DNA of 64,000 nt from Methylococcaceae bacterium (lineage in GTDB: Bacteria > Pseudomonadota > Gammaproteobacteria > Methylococcales > Methylomonadaceae), in NCBI GenBank assembly GCA_016715325.1, contig JADKAL010000004.1, positions 186,001 through 250,000 of the forward strand. Direction: 5' to 3'. The notes under the pieces were generated by a model. The model saw nothing but the letters and a program-made list of their open reading frames with translations. It was not told the origin of the DNA and did no database searches. The first letter of the stretch is position 1, and every line of letters starts with the position of its first letter. Of the stretch, positions 26,778 through 35,822 are shown piece by piece. The position numbers were made by a program, and so were the translations under genes.

Positions 26778-28155
26778 CAATGCCGTTAAGTTAAGCTACT
26801 TGTGCTATAATGCATAATATAACCAGCTGAAAAAAAAGGATAAATAAATGAAACCGACTTAGCAGTATCCATGCCAGCATTCTCGCCCATCTTTCCAAAC
26901 TTATCCATTCGCCCGACTTCATCACCGCACACCGGACTGACGACAAAGCCTTTTACCCGGCAGCGCGTCCTTACTTTTCCGGTGTTGGTTTCATTCCTGC
27001 TCTGCGCCTTCAAAGGCAGTTTACAGACACTGCTGGACGACTTGTTTGCCACGCTGGAGGGTAGTTCTTTACGAACCGTAAGCAAAAGCGCCGTTTCGCA
27101 AGCCCGGCAAAACTCAAGGCCACTGCCTTTGAGGCACTCAACGACAGCTTGATCGGTTTGCTCAACGAACGCCTGCCTGAACCGCGCTGGCAAGGGCTGC
27201 GTTTAGTTGCCACCGATTCAACGACCTTCCGCTTACCGCCCTGGCTGGAAAACAGAGAAGCGTTCGGCGTTCAAACCGACAGCAGCGGCCAGCCTTATGT
27301 GTTGGTCCGCGTCTTGGGTCTGTTTACGACCGCCTCAAAGCTGATGATTAAAACCGTCATCGCGCGTTTTGATAATGGCGAGCGGGCGTTATTGGCGCAA
27401 CTTCTGCCACATCTGGCCAACGATGATCTGTTGGTCATGGATCGTGGTTTTCCGGCGGTATGGCTGTTTTCCCTGCTACAACAACGCGGCTTACCTTTCC
27501 TCGCCCGTATGGATGGCAACCAATGGCCCGCCGTGGAAGCCTTTCTGCGGTCAGGCCTGCCCGAAACCGTCATCACGTTACCCGTATCTGCTTCAGCCCA
27601 TCGCCGCTTCCAAGCAGCCGGCCAGACATTGACGCACAAAAGTCTGACACTACGCTTGATCAAGGTGATCCTGTCCACCGGCCATAGCGAAGTCCTGGCG
27701 ACCACGCTGACCGACAGGGACATCTATCCTGCCCAAGCCTTCGCCGAGTTGTACCACGCCCGCTGGAACATCGAAGAAGCCTTCAAAGTACTTTAAGCAC
27801 CGGCTTTACCTGAACAATTCACCGGCGAACTACCCGAATCGATACGCCAGGACATTCATGCCAAAATATTCACCGCGAATTTAGCGGAAGCCCTCGCACG
27901 CGAGGCTTATGATAGGCTGCCGGACGATAAAGCGGCGCATTATTATCCCAACCTCACCTACATTCTCAACTCTCTGAAAACCCGGCTTTTTCGCATGGCT
28001 GATCCAACGTGCCGCACGACCATATTTTGGAACTGATTGCACTCTACGCCAGAACTCGAACGCAAACGACCCAACCGAAAAGCACCTAGACCCAAAAACT
28101 GGATCAGGACCAAACCCAGGCGGCAATATCGGTGAGGCTTAACTTAACGGCATTG
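26778..28155 (+). mobile_element. IS4-family insertion sequence, copy 2 (inverted relative to copy 1)
   Basis: Ends CAATGCCGTTAAGTTAAG and CTTAACTTAACGGCATTG, 1378 bp, nearly identical to copy 1. Left flank is the IS1380 remnant; right flank is a TonB receptor fragment. No target duplication is visible, so neighbouring DNA was deleted or rearranged after insertion. Confidence 0.9.
26871..28135 (+). pseudogene. IS4-family transposase with several frameshifts (copy 2)
   Basis: Same protein as copy 1. Against copy 1 it has an extra T with a compensating loss (about 26949-26969), a lost A in the run at about 27113 (AAAA against AAAAA), an extra T at about 27793 right after NIEEAFKVL, and more changes toward 28030. 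The catalytic blocks VATDSTTFRLPPW, LLVMDRGFPAVW and YHARWNIEEAFK are present. It cannot encode an intact transposase as written. Confidence 0.87.
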
Positions 28156-28379
28156 GGGGTACGGGTGGGTATAAAACACCAGGCTATGCGACCTTTGACC
28201 TGATGGCGGGCTACAGCCGACAACTGGGCGATGCTAAGGTCTCCGTTCAGTTGAATGTGGCTAATCTGCTGGACAAACGCTATTTCACTAGCTTTGCCGG
28301 CTTAAATGATTTTCAAGGCGCTTGGGCAGATTTCGGCACTCCGCGTACGTTTATGGGGTCGATTAATATACAGTATTAA
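28156..28379 (+). pseudogene. C-terminal stump of a TonB-dependent receptor
   Basis: About 74 codons in one frame: GYKTPGYATFDLMAGYSRQL, then VSVQLNVANLLDKRYFTSFA and the final GTPRTFMGSINIQY with the terminal aromatic of outer membrane barrels. It matches the ends of the three receptors at 33-51 kb. All upstream sequence was removed where IS4 copy 2 now ends. This implies a fourth receptor unit once existed here. Confidence 0.9.
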
Positions 28380-28395
28380 TCGTTGACTTAAATTT

Positions 28396-28420
28396 TTAGC
28401 ATAATTTATTTCTATGCTAA
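28396..28420. terminator. Inverted repeat after the receptor stump
   Basis: TTAGCATA / TATGCTAA, 8 bp perfect with a 9-nt loop, 17 bp after the stop. Weak and A+T-rich, with no T-run on the plus strand. Confidence 0.4.
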
Positions 28421-28473
28421 TACTCAGGGACCTCTTACCCGGTTTTGGGATAGTTTGTTAAACAGTTAATCAG

Positions 28474-28510
28474 CGGATGAAAGGGCAAAGTTTGTTTGCC
28501 CTTTCATCCG
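28474..28510. terminator. Long perfect hairpin (possible bidirectional terminator)
   Basis: Stem CGGATGAAAGGGCAAA / TTTGCCCTTTCATCCG, 16 bp without mismatch and a 5-nt loop. There is no clear poly-T tail. It lies between the receptor stump and the small membrane protein. Confidence 0.6.
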
Positions 28511-28790
28511 CACAAGCAAAGCTAAGCATCCCATTTCTTACTGAGTTTGGTCTAGTAGAGTGGTAATAAAAAAAAGGAACCAATACCGAACAAACTAGGT
28601 GCGACAATTTGCCGCATTTACATGAATTACTTTGATTGCTAGGATAGATGCAGTCCGATTTACTCATTTCAACGTAAGCAGTCCCCCTTTGCTTCGAATA
28701 ATTTATCGACTATCGGGCTTCAATCGGCTGATGTTTTGTATACAAAACAGTGCATGCCATAACGAATAAATCATACCGGAGTTTAAATCT

Positions 28791-29105
28791 ATGAAAATAA
28801 GTAATCTTTTATCTATGTCTATGACAAATAAAGTGGAACCATTCTTTAAGCTAGATTGGTTGCCCGCAAATTTACCGACATTAGCGGTTGTGGCAATTGT
28901 TTTATCGACAGCCCTTGTTGCTTCACAAATCATCCAGTCTAAAAATCCGCCTGCGGATAAATCATTAGCTTGGTTTGTTGCCAACCCTAAGGATGCGCTT
29001 GTAACCAATAAAATCTGCTATGACAATCCGCAATTAAAATCGACTGAATCATGCGTAAATTCATTGAAAGCTTTGAATATGATGCATAAAGGGCCAAATT
29101 CATAA
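28791..29105 (+). CDS. Small membrane protein of unknown function
   Basis: A 104-residue protein with one hydrophobic helix (LPTLAVVAIVLSTALVASQI) and a polar C-terminal half WFVANPKDALVTNKICYDNP then TESCVNSLKAL. The NP-x-x-C-x-x-C-x-N pattern loosely recalls small entry-exclusion/EexN-like proteins, but similarity is too weak to name it. An A+T-rich promoter region precedes it and a hairpin at 29168 follows. No partner gene is adjacent. Confidence 0.5.
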   Translation: MKISNLLSMSMTNKVEPFFKLDWLPANLPTLAVVAIVLSTALVASQIIQSKNPPADKSLAWFVANPKDALVTNKICYDNPQLKSTESCVNSLKALNMMHKGPNS

Positions 29106-29644
29106 TATAAAAAAATTGCTACGCTAATTTATTCATATTCGAAGTAAATTACTTGGGTTAATTTTCGGCGGGTAAACTGATTTTTCGTTTGCCCGCAAAT
29201 TTTATTCTTTTTAAACGATTTAATTTCATTCTTACTGTACGCAATAAAATTGCGAGAATAAACACTACAGCAATCCCAAAATATTCTGCACATCAACGGG
29301 CAACCTTTTAGCATGAGATCGGCCACGATACCAACGGTTATTATCTTAATTTGATAGCAAACTTTACTACTACGCTTGTTGTAAATGTAGCTCATCATCG
29401 CGGTGTAGCTTTAGATCGAAACGTTTTTTCCGGCAATCAAGCATATGGCACCATCGCACAAGTGGATTTTAGTTCGAACTATAAGTTTCAGTTATTTTAT
29501 AAGAACGCTTTAAGGTCGATTGGGTTGACAGCAGCCAATGCTTTGGCCTTACAATCATGCCAATTTCAATACCTGATTACGATAAGCCTAACGAATGTTT
29601 TGCCGGAATAGTTTAAACACCACAATTGATGAGGAAAGCCCGGC
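29106..29644. other. Intergenic region without a supported gene
   Basis: 540 bp, A+T-rich. It contains the hairpin at 29168-29196. A short frame at 29351-29611 starts with TTG, lacks a ribosome site and has no recognisable domain, so it is not called. Confidence 0.6.
29168..29196 (+). terminator. Probable terminator of the small membrane protein gene
   Basis: Stem GCGGGTAAAC / GTTTGCCCGC (10 bp with one G-U pair in RNA), 9-nt loop, followed by AAATTTTATTCTTTTT. Confidence 0.65.
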
Positions 29645-30154
29645 TTGAGTGTCAGTACCTTGTACTTGGAAAATCGGGATGCACTTATCCTTGCGGTTTA
29701 CCGTATTGTCAGTTGCCAGCAAACGGCTGAGGACATCACCCAGGAAGCCTACTTGCGCTTGATGCAGGCAATCCATTCACAAAGCGTGGACAACCCCAAA
29801 TCTTACCTGTTCCAGATCGGCAGGAACCTTGCGCTTGACCATCTCCGCAAGCAACGTGTCCGCGAACCCGTAAAGGATAATAAAAACAGCGACGGAACCG
29901 AGGCCGACGTTGATTTCCTGGTTTCACAACTGCTCTCCCCTGACCAACAGGTTGCCGTCCAACAAGAACTGGATGACATGCTGGCCGCATTGGGTGAAAT
30001 GACCGAACGACGCCGGGAGATATTGGTCTTGCATAAATTCCACCACTGGGACTATACCCGGATTGCCAAGCATTTTGGCATTAGCGAGAGCGCCATTGAA
30101 AAGAACATGCATAAAGCGATGACCCACCTATTGGCCAGCAGGAGCAACAAATAA
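29645..30154 (+). CDS. ECF sigma factor, FecI type (unit 1)
   Basis: A 169-residue sigma-70 region 2/region 4 protein. Region 2: ILAVYRIVSCQQTAEDITQE then YLFQIGRNLALDHLRKQRVR. Region 4: MTERRREILVLHKFHHWDYT and IAKHFGISESAIEKNMHKAM, a helix-turn-helix. It likely directs transcription of the adjacent receptor when released by FecR. The start is a TTG 10 bp after GAGGAAA; no ATG fits better. The FecR gene follows after 79 bp. Confidence 0.93.
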   Translation: MSVSTLYLENRDALILAVYRIVSCQQTAEDITQEAYLRLMQAIHSQSVDNPKSYLFQIGRNLALDHLRKQRVREPVKDNKNSDGTEADVDFLVSQLLSPDQQVAVQQELDDMLAALGEMTERRREILVLHKFHHWDYTRIAKHFGISESAIEKNMHKAMTHLLASRSNK

Positions 30155-30233
30155 TGTTATGGTGTGGTGTGCCTTGTTGCGCGTGATACGTCTAAGTCAA
30201 TACACCCCACCAAAACTTATAGGATAGATAGGC

Positions 30234-31178
30234 ATGCCATCCAGCCCAGAACAAAAACCGGAACTGAGCGTTGCCTTGGACGAGGCCGCCGCCTGGCTTG
30301 CCCGGTTGCAAAGCAGCCAAGTTAAGCCTGGAGACTATCAATCCTTTGAACAATGGCGGACTGCCAGCCCCGAACATGACCAGGCCTATGCCCAAGTCAC
30401 CCAGCTTTGGCAATCGCCGGTGCTGGATGCCGCCTTGTCCCGTTATGCCGCCATAGTGCCCAGGCCACGGAGCTATCGCCGACATTGGCTTGCAGCGGCT
30501 TGTGTCCTGTTTATATGCGGTTGGGGCATACACACCTTGGGATTAATTGACCGTTGGCAAGCCGATTATGTGACCGCAACCGGGGAGCAGCGCACCGTAT
30601 CGTTGGCAGACGGCTCGACAGTCACCCTCAACACCGACAGCGCCATCCAAGTCAATAACAGCGAAGGCCATCGGGGGGTGCGGCTATTGCGTGGAGAAGC
30701 CTTCTTTAACGTCACGCCTGATAAGGCCAAACCCTTTATCGTCAATGCCGAAGCAAACACCGTCCGTGTCGTTGGCACCCAGTTTGCCGTCAGCACGGGC
30801 GACCGTACCCAAGTGGCGGTGGCAAGCGGCATAGTCCTTTGCGCAAACGGTCGGGGCGACCAGACCCAGCTTACTGCCGGGCAACAAACGCTGATGGACG
30901 ACCGTCAGGCCAGCCTTGCGCTTGCCATCTACGATAGCCAAGCCTTCGCCTGGACAAAAGGCCGGATGGCCTTCAAAAACCGCAGCCTTGGCGAGGTCAT
31001 TGCCGAGCTAGACCGTTACCAGCCGGGCAGGATTGTGATCGCCAATTCTAAAATCACCCAAACCCGTGTGTCTGGCAACTACAAATTGCAAGACATTCCC
31101 GCCGTCGTCAACAGCTTGGCGAATATCGTAGGCGCCAAGGTGACCATGCTATCCCCTTATTTGACCGTGCTGCGCTAA
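30234..31178 (+). CDS. FecR family anti-sigma/sigma regulator (unit 1)
   Basis: A 314-residue protein. The N-terminal cytoplasmic part (DEAAAWLARLQSS, TASPEHDQAYAQVTQLW) is the DUF4880 sigma-binding region. One membrane helix near residues 83-102 (RHWLAAACVLFICGWGIHTL) leads to the periplasmic FecR domain: EQRTVSLADGSTVTLNTDSA and RGEAFFNVTPDKAKPFIVNA. The C-terminal DUF4974-like domain (LGEVIAELDRYQPGRIVIAN) contacts the receptor signalling domain. It transmits the receptor state to FecI. The gene is intact. Confidence 0.93.
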   Translation: MPSSPEQKPELSVALDEAAAWLARLQSSQVKPGDYQSFEQWRTASPEHDQAYAQVTQLWQSPVLDAALSRYAAIVPRPRSYRRHWLAAACVLFICGWGIHTLGLIDRWQADYVTATGEQRTVSLADGSTVTLNTDSAIQVNNSEGHRGVRLLRGEAFFNVTPDKAKPFIVNAEANTVRVVGTQFAVSTGDRTQVAVASGIVLCANGRGDQTQLTAGQQTLMDDRQASLALAIYDSQAFAWTKGRMAFKNRSLGEVIAELDRYQPGRIVIANSKITQTRVSGNYKLQDIPAVVNSLANIVGAKVTMLSPYLTVLR

Positions 31179-31350
31179 ACACCTGCCATTTCATCGGGCT
31201 TTGAAGTCAACAAACCTTAATTTTCCTGCCTTGGCATAACCTACAAAAAAATCACTTCTCCAAGTGAGACTTCGTATTCCTGATACGTCTAGTCTGTAAT
31301 GCTGTTTATTTTGTATTACTCAGGCCAATGCCTGACTAAAAGGAGAGACG

Positions 31351-34300
31351 ATGTATAAAGATACCCGATTTATTCCAGGCACGTCGTGGGAAGGACTTAC
31401 CCTTTGGTTGTTAACGGTAATAGTTTTGTCGCAGCCAATGGCACTCAAGGCGGAGGACGTAGCCACAACCAACAAGACGATGCCATTCCATATAGCGCCC
31501 CAGGAACTAGAAAACGTGCTTGACCAGTTCATTGCCGCCACCGATTGGCAAGTGGGTTATTCCCCCTTAATCCTTAAAAGAGCATCTAAAGCTTGCAAAA
31601 AAACTGTTAACTGTTTGAAATTAGCGACAGGAGGCGTGATGGCAGAACAGATCATTCACCTTGGGTGATCCCGAACCAAAGGCATTAATTCCTATGCTGA
31701 ACCTTCAGGGTAGAAACATTTGGCGGTCGGACCATGTGGAATGGGATCCACAAGATCGGTGCAGCGATGGGACAATGCCGTTTTTCATAGAATTTTGCAC
31801 ATTAGCGGATTATTTGGTGAGGGGTGTCACGGTGTCCTGCACTGGGCCCCAACGCCCCAAGCAAACGCAATGTGCTGGGGCGGTATTGCTTCGTGTTATC
31901 AGGTCACAAACGCTATGCCCATATCAATGGCTTACGGGGACGGTGTCAACCGGCTTGCTGGGTGAACAAGGTCGCAGCGAGGACTCAGTCCGGCGTTCGT
32001 TGCAGCAGATGGACGAAGTAGAAGGCGCATTGGCTGCAGGACAGCAATTACGGTATGCGCCGTTGTTGAGTGAGCCGGATTTTAGATGCGGATACGAGCA
32101 TCAAATTGCATGGCCACCAAGAAGGCGCGGAAGTCGGCTATAACCCGCACAGCCGGGTCGTCCATCGCATACCTACCACACTATATGATTGCCAATCCGG
32201 CTGATTCGGAGTCGAAGTGCAAAGGCAAAGTGGCACCAGCCCTGGGGTTAGGGGCGCTGCTGAACCGGTTGCCCCGGGAGCATTGGCCAGTTGCTCAGGG
32301 GAGATCGGACCGGGGCCCGGCCACCCGGGCGGCTGAGCAGAGGTCCCGTACGTTCAAACCGCGGCTGACCCCGGAACACGCGGCGCTTGGTGGAACGGCT
32401 GATGCTGGGTAATCGTGGGTAAAGGCCGACAGGGCTGGCAAGCCGCGAGTCGAACTGCCCAACTGCGGGTGGCCCGGCGTGTAGTCGTCCGCGTCGGAGC
32501 AAAGAACCTGGCGGTGGTCGGCCAAAACCAACAAGGCCCGCGACAGTTGAGTTTTGCGGAACAACCGACGATGATGTCGGTGTACGAATATAGCGTCCTG
32601 GTGACCTCCCGGACATCGACGGCTCAGCGTTGCCCAACTTTACCGAGACCGCGCCGATGCTGAAAACAGTTTTGACGAACTCAAAAACATGGGCGGTGGC
32701 TTCACCACGCAGGACCTGAAACGTGGCCGGGGCGGCACCGCGGGTTTATAACGTGGAGCTTGTCGTCCGGCTCGCCGACCCGAGGTTACCGAAGCCATCA
32801 CCAGTCGCCCCTTGAGCTCGGCACGGCAGGGCAGACGCGTCACGCGGGACAACGACTAACCGTCAGCAGTACCCACGAGGCGGTAAAAGTTGAACAGTGC
32901 TACCGCCGGATTGCCGCATTCTCAAAGAGCTTGGGCAACCGCGGAGAGTTCAACGCCCAACAGGTTGCGCCGGATATTAAGTTTGGCGCTAAGCATCTTC
33001 GAGGTCGGCAATTGTATCCACCCGATTGCCTTCCCACGCCTACATACGGGGCAAACTGCTCTTTTTAGGTTAATGACTCAAGGTAAAAGTTCGTCAGGCG
33101 CGACCGGCAACTACACGCCCCAGCAAGCCTTGGCTAAATTATTGGCGGGCACTGGCTTGATTTACCGCATCGGCAACGGCAACACCTTAACTCTGCAACA
33201 GCAGCCCAGCAACTTCAGGAAGACCACCACCACCCCGGACAACCCGGAGCCGCAATCCAGCAGCGGCGAAGGCCAAGTGATGCCCAAAGTCACCGTTGAA
33301 GCCAATGCGGAGTATGACGCGGAATACTACACCGACCCCTACAACAAGGATTACGTTATCCCCAATGCCACGGCAGGCACCAAGACCGACACGCCGATCA
33401 TGGAGACGCCGTTGAATGTACAGGTGATCAGCAAACAATTACTCAAGGAGCGTCAGGTGTTTAGGTTGGCGGATGCCTTGAAGAACGTCAGCGGGGTGAC
33501 GACAAATTCAATTAATGCAACTGCTGACCAAAAAAACGCCACCGCCTCGACTTTTGGCGGCAGCGAGCAAACCCTGTTCTTGCGGGGCTTTGAGTCGCAA
33601 ACCTTCTTCCGAAACGGTTTTAGACTTACCGAAGGCTCGGCCAGCAAGGGCTTCGCCAATGTCGAGTCGGTGGAGGTGCTGAAAGGTCCGGCCGCCATCC
33701 TGTACGGCCTGGTGGAGCCGGGCGGCATGGTCAACGTGATCACCAAGCAGCCCCTGGCAACACCGTATTACGGCTTCACCCAGCAGGTCGGCTCGTTCGA
33801 CACCTACCGCACCACCTTGGATGTCACCGGCCCCATCGCGGGTAACACGGATTTACTGTACCGGGTGAACTTGTCTTACGAAAACAGCGGTTCTTTCCGT
33901 CAATTTCTTGGGAAAGAGGATGTGTTTTTTGCTCCTGTGCTAACTTGGAACATTAGCCCCAAAACCCAAATAACTTTTGAGATGGAATACGACCGCATCC
34001 ATCAAGGACTGGATAATGGTTTTATTCCGAAAATATCTAATCTTAAGCTGCAACCGTTCAACGCCAACCGTAATTACGCACCATATTCACCCGGCATAGA
34101 CGAAACTATTTTTGGCGGGTTTCGTTGGTCGCATCAGTTAAACGACGACTGGATTCTAAAACACAACTTTGCTGTGAACCAGCGGTCAACCGATAACTTC
34201 CAGATTGCTCCCTTTGCTTCGGGTACAAAAAGGCAGATTGAGGCTTCTCTTGGAGAAGATACGTTTCTGGAAACCTTGCCGGATCAAAACTATATCGTGC

Positions 34301-35544
34301 AACAGACTGCAAGCCAACGGGCGCAAAATAACACCTATTCCACCAACCTGGATTTGGTCGGCCACTTCGATACCTTCTGGTTCAAGCACACTCTGTTAAT
34401 GGGCGGCGATTATTACCGCTTGGATTACACTAGACAAAACAAATTAACTGCTTCCGCCGTAAATGGCGGTTGGGAATACATTCCGCTGTCGAACCTAAAC
34501 CGTGCCTATACTCCCCCGGGATATGAGCTTGTTCTAAACGGTGGACCTAGCACCGGCTATACCGACCAATATGGCCTGTATATTCAAGACCAGATCAAGT
34601 TACCCTATGACCTTCATGTAACCGGCGGTATCCGCTGGCAGTATATTCACAGCAGGAACGTAAGCAGGAACGTTGATAATTCAGTCAGCAGCACATCTGG
34701 CTCGACTCAGGATGCAGTCACGCCTCGGGTCGGCATCTTATGGAATCCGGAGAAATGGATTAGCCTCTACGCCAACTATAGCGAAAGCTTTGGTGTCAAT
34801 GATGGCTTAGTTTTTGTGCGGGATAGGGTAGGCAAAGTAATAGAACCCACCAGCGCTGAGCAGTACGAGGGCGGCATCAAGTTTTCTTTTTTCGACAACA
34901 AGTTGCGCGGTACCTTCGCCTACTATGACCATGCCAAGACTAATGTTGCCGTGGGTGACCCCGACATAACCCATAACTGCGGGACGGGCGGTTTTATATC
35001 TGGACAAGGCAGCGACTGTTCTATCGCCTTGGGCAAAGTCAGAAGCCGTGACCCTGAGTTCGACATCACTGGGGAAGTATTGCCTGGTTGGAACTTGATT
35101 GCGACCTGGGCAAACACCGACATCAAGGTCATCGAAACCAATGCCAAGGGAGATTCTTTCGGCTTTGGACTCTTTCCCGGTGCCCGTCTGCCAGGTGTTT
35201 CGCGCAATACCGGGAGCTTTTGGAGCACTTATGAGATTCAAGATGGTGATTTCAAAGGCTTGCAGTTTGGCGGCGGTGTCAATCTTACAGGCAAACAATT
35301 GGGCAGTTACTTTTATTCCGAGGGCAAAAATCCTGTGGTTACCCCCGGTTATGTAACCTTAGATATGATGGCGGGCTATAGCAAAAAAATCGGTGATGCT
35401 ACCATATCAGCACAACTCAACATCAGCAACTTGCTGGACAAGAAATACTACACAAGCATTCAAGACTTAGACAGTTTTCAGACAAGATGGGTGAGTTATG
35501 GTTCACCAAGGACGTTTATGGGGCAGATCAGCATTCAATATTGA
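31351..35544 (+). pseudogene. TonB-dependent siderophore-type receptor, interrupted by IS1380 (unit 1)
   Basis: The 5' part (31351-31571) has a signal peptide and the start of an STN signalling domain (PFHIAPQELENVLDQFIAAT). The gene resumes at 33075 and ends at 35544. Removing 31572-33074 (the element plus one TTAAT) joins ...SPL to MTQGKSSSGATGNYTPQQAL in frame, giving 896 residues: STN (~45-115), linker, plug (TPIMETPLNVQVISKQ, GGMVNVITKQP) and a 22-strand-type barrel ending FMGQISIQY. Such receptors import metal-chelator complexes and signal to FecR/FecI. The C-terminal part is free of other damage. A frame running into the second half from inside the element is not a real start. Confidence 0.9.
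31572..33069 (+). mobile_element. IS1380-family element, complete but degenerate
   Basis: Ends CCTTAAAAGAGC (left) and GCTCTTTTTAGG (right) are inverted repeats; TTAAT flanks both sides (31567-31571 and 33070-33074), matching the TTAA-type targets of the family. The 1498 bp hold a transposase frame broken in many places: FIEFCTLADYLVRG, EDSVRRSLQQMDEVEGAL, YMIANPADSESKCKGKVAPA and FTTQDLKRG can be followed across at least six indels. Many G+C substitutions relative to the copy at 25857-26777 show longer decay or poor sequence. Confidence 0.88.
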
Positions 35545-35681
35545 TAGCTGGGCAGCATTGCCCAAGAATCCTCTGCCGCTTTGCGCCTTTGGAATGGGGG
35601 AATCCTCCTATAACTGTCATTTGGATCATCGGGAGAAATCTTTTCTTATTCCTACGCAACCCGATAAGGCGTAAAACCATA

Positions 35682-35710
35682 GGTGCAATAGGCGCTAGCC
35701 ATATTGCACC
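35682..35710. repeat. GGTGCAATA / TATTGCACC hairpin repeat
   Basis: Perfect 9-bp inverted repeat with an 11-nt loop (GGCGCTAGCCA), followed by GCATGGG. This GTGCAATA...TATTGCAC unit is a common type of intergenic palindrome in proteobacteria. It lies between the convergent receptor and peptidase genes and may help termination. Confidence 0.65.
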
Positions 35711-35822
35711 GCATGGGTATCACTATGAAATACGCTCTGTCTTGCGCCTTATACATTTCTCGTTCACGCAGCAGAGTCAGGTAGCGTGGGCAAGTTGCTT
35801 CATCGTTTGCCCACGATCTACC

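Noticed and set aside
21530..28170. Target duplications for the two IS4 copies
   Set aside because: Flanks TTTACT/GGGGTC and TGTGCT/GGGGTA do not match in direct or exchanged pairings.
29351..29611. 86-codon frame before the unit 1 sigma factor
   Set aside because: TTG start, no ribosome site, no recognised domain, A+T-rich region.
32890..33069. Apparent 60-residue N-terminal extension of receptor 1
   Set aside because: This stretch lies inside the IS1380 element, in a different frame from its transposase; the real receptor starts at 31351.
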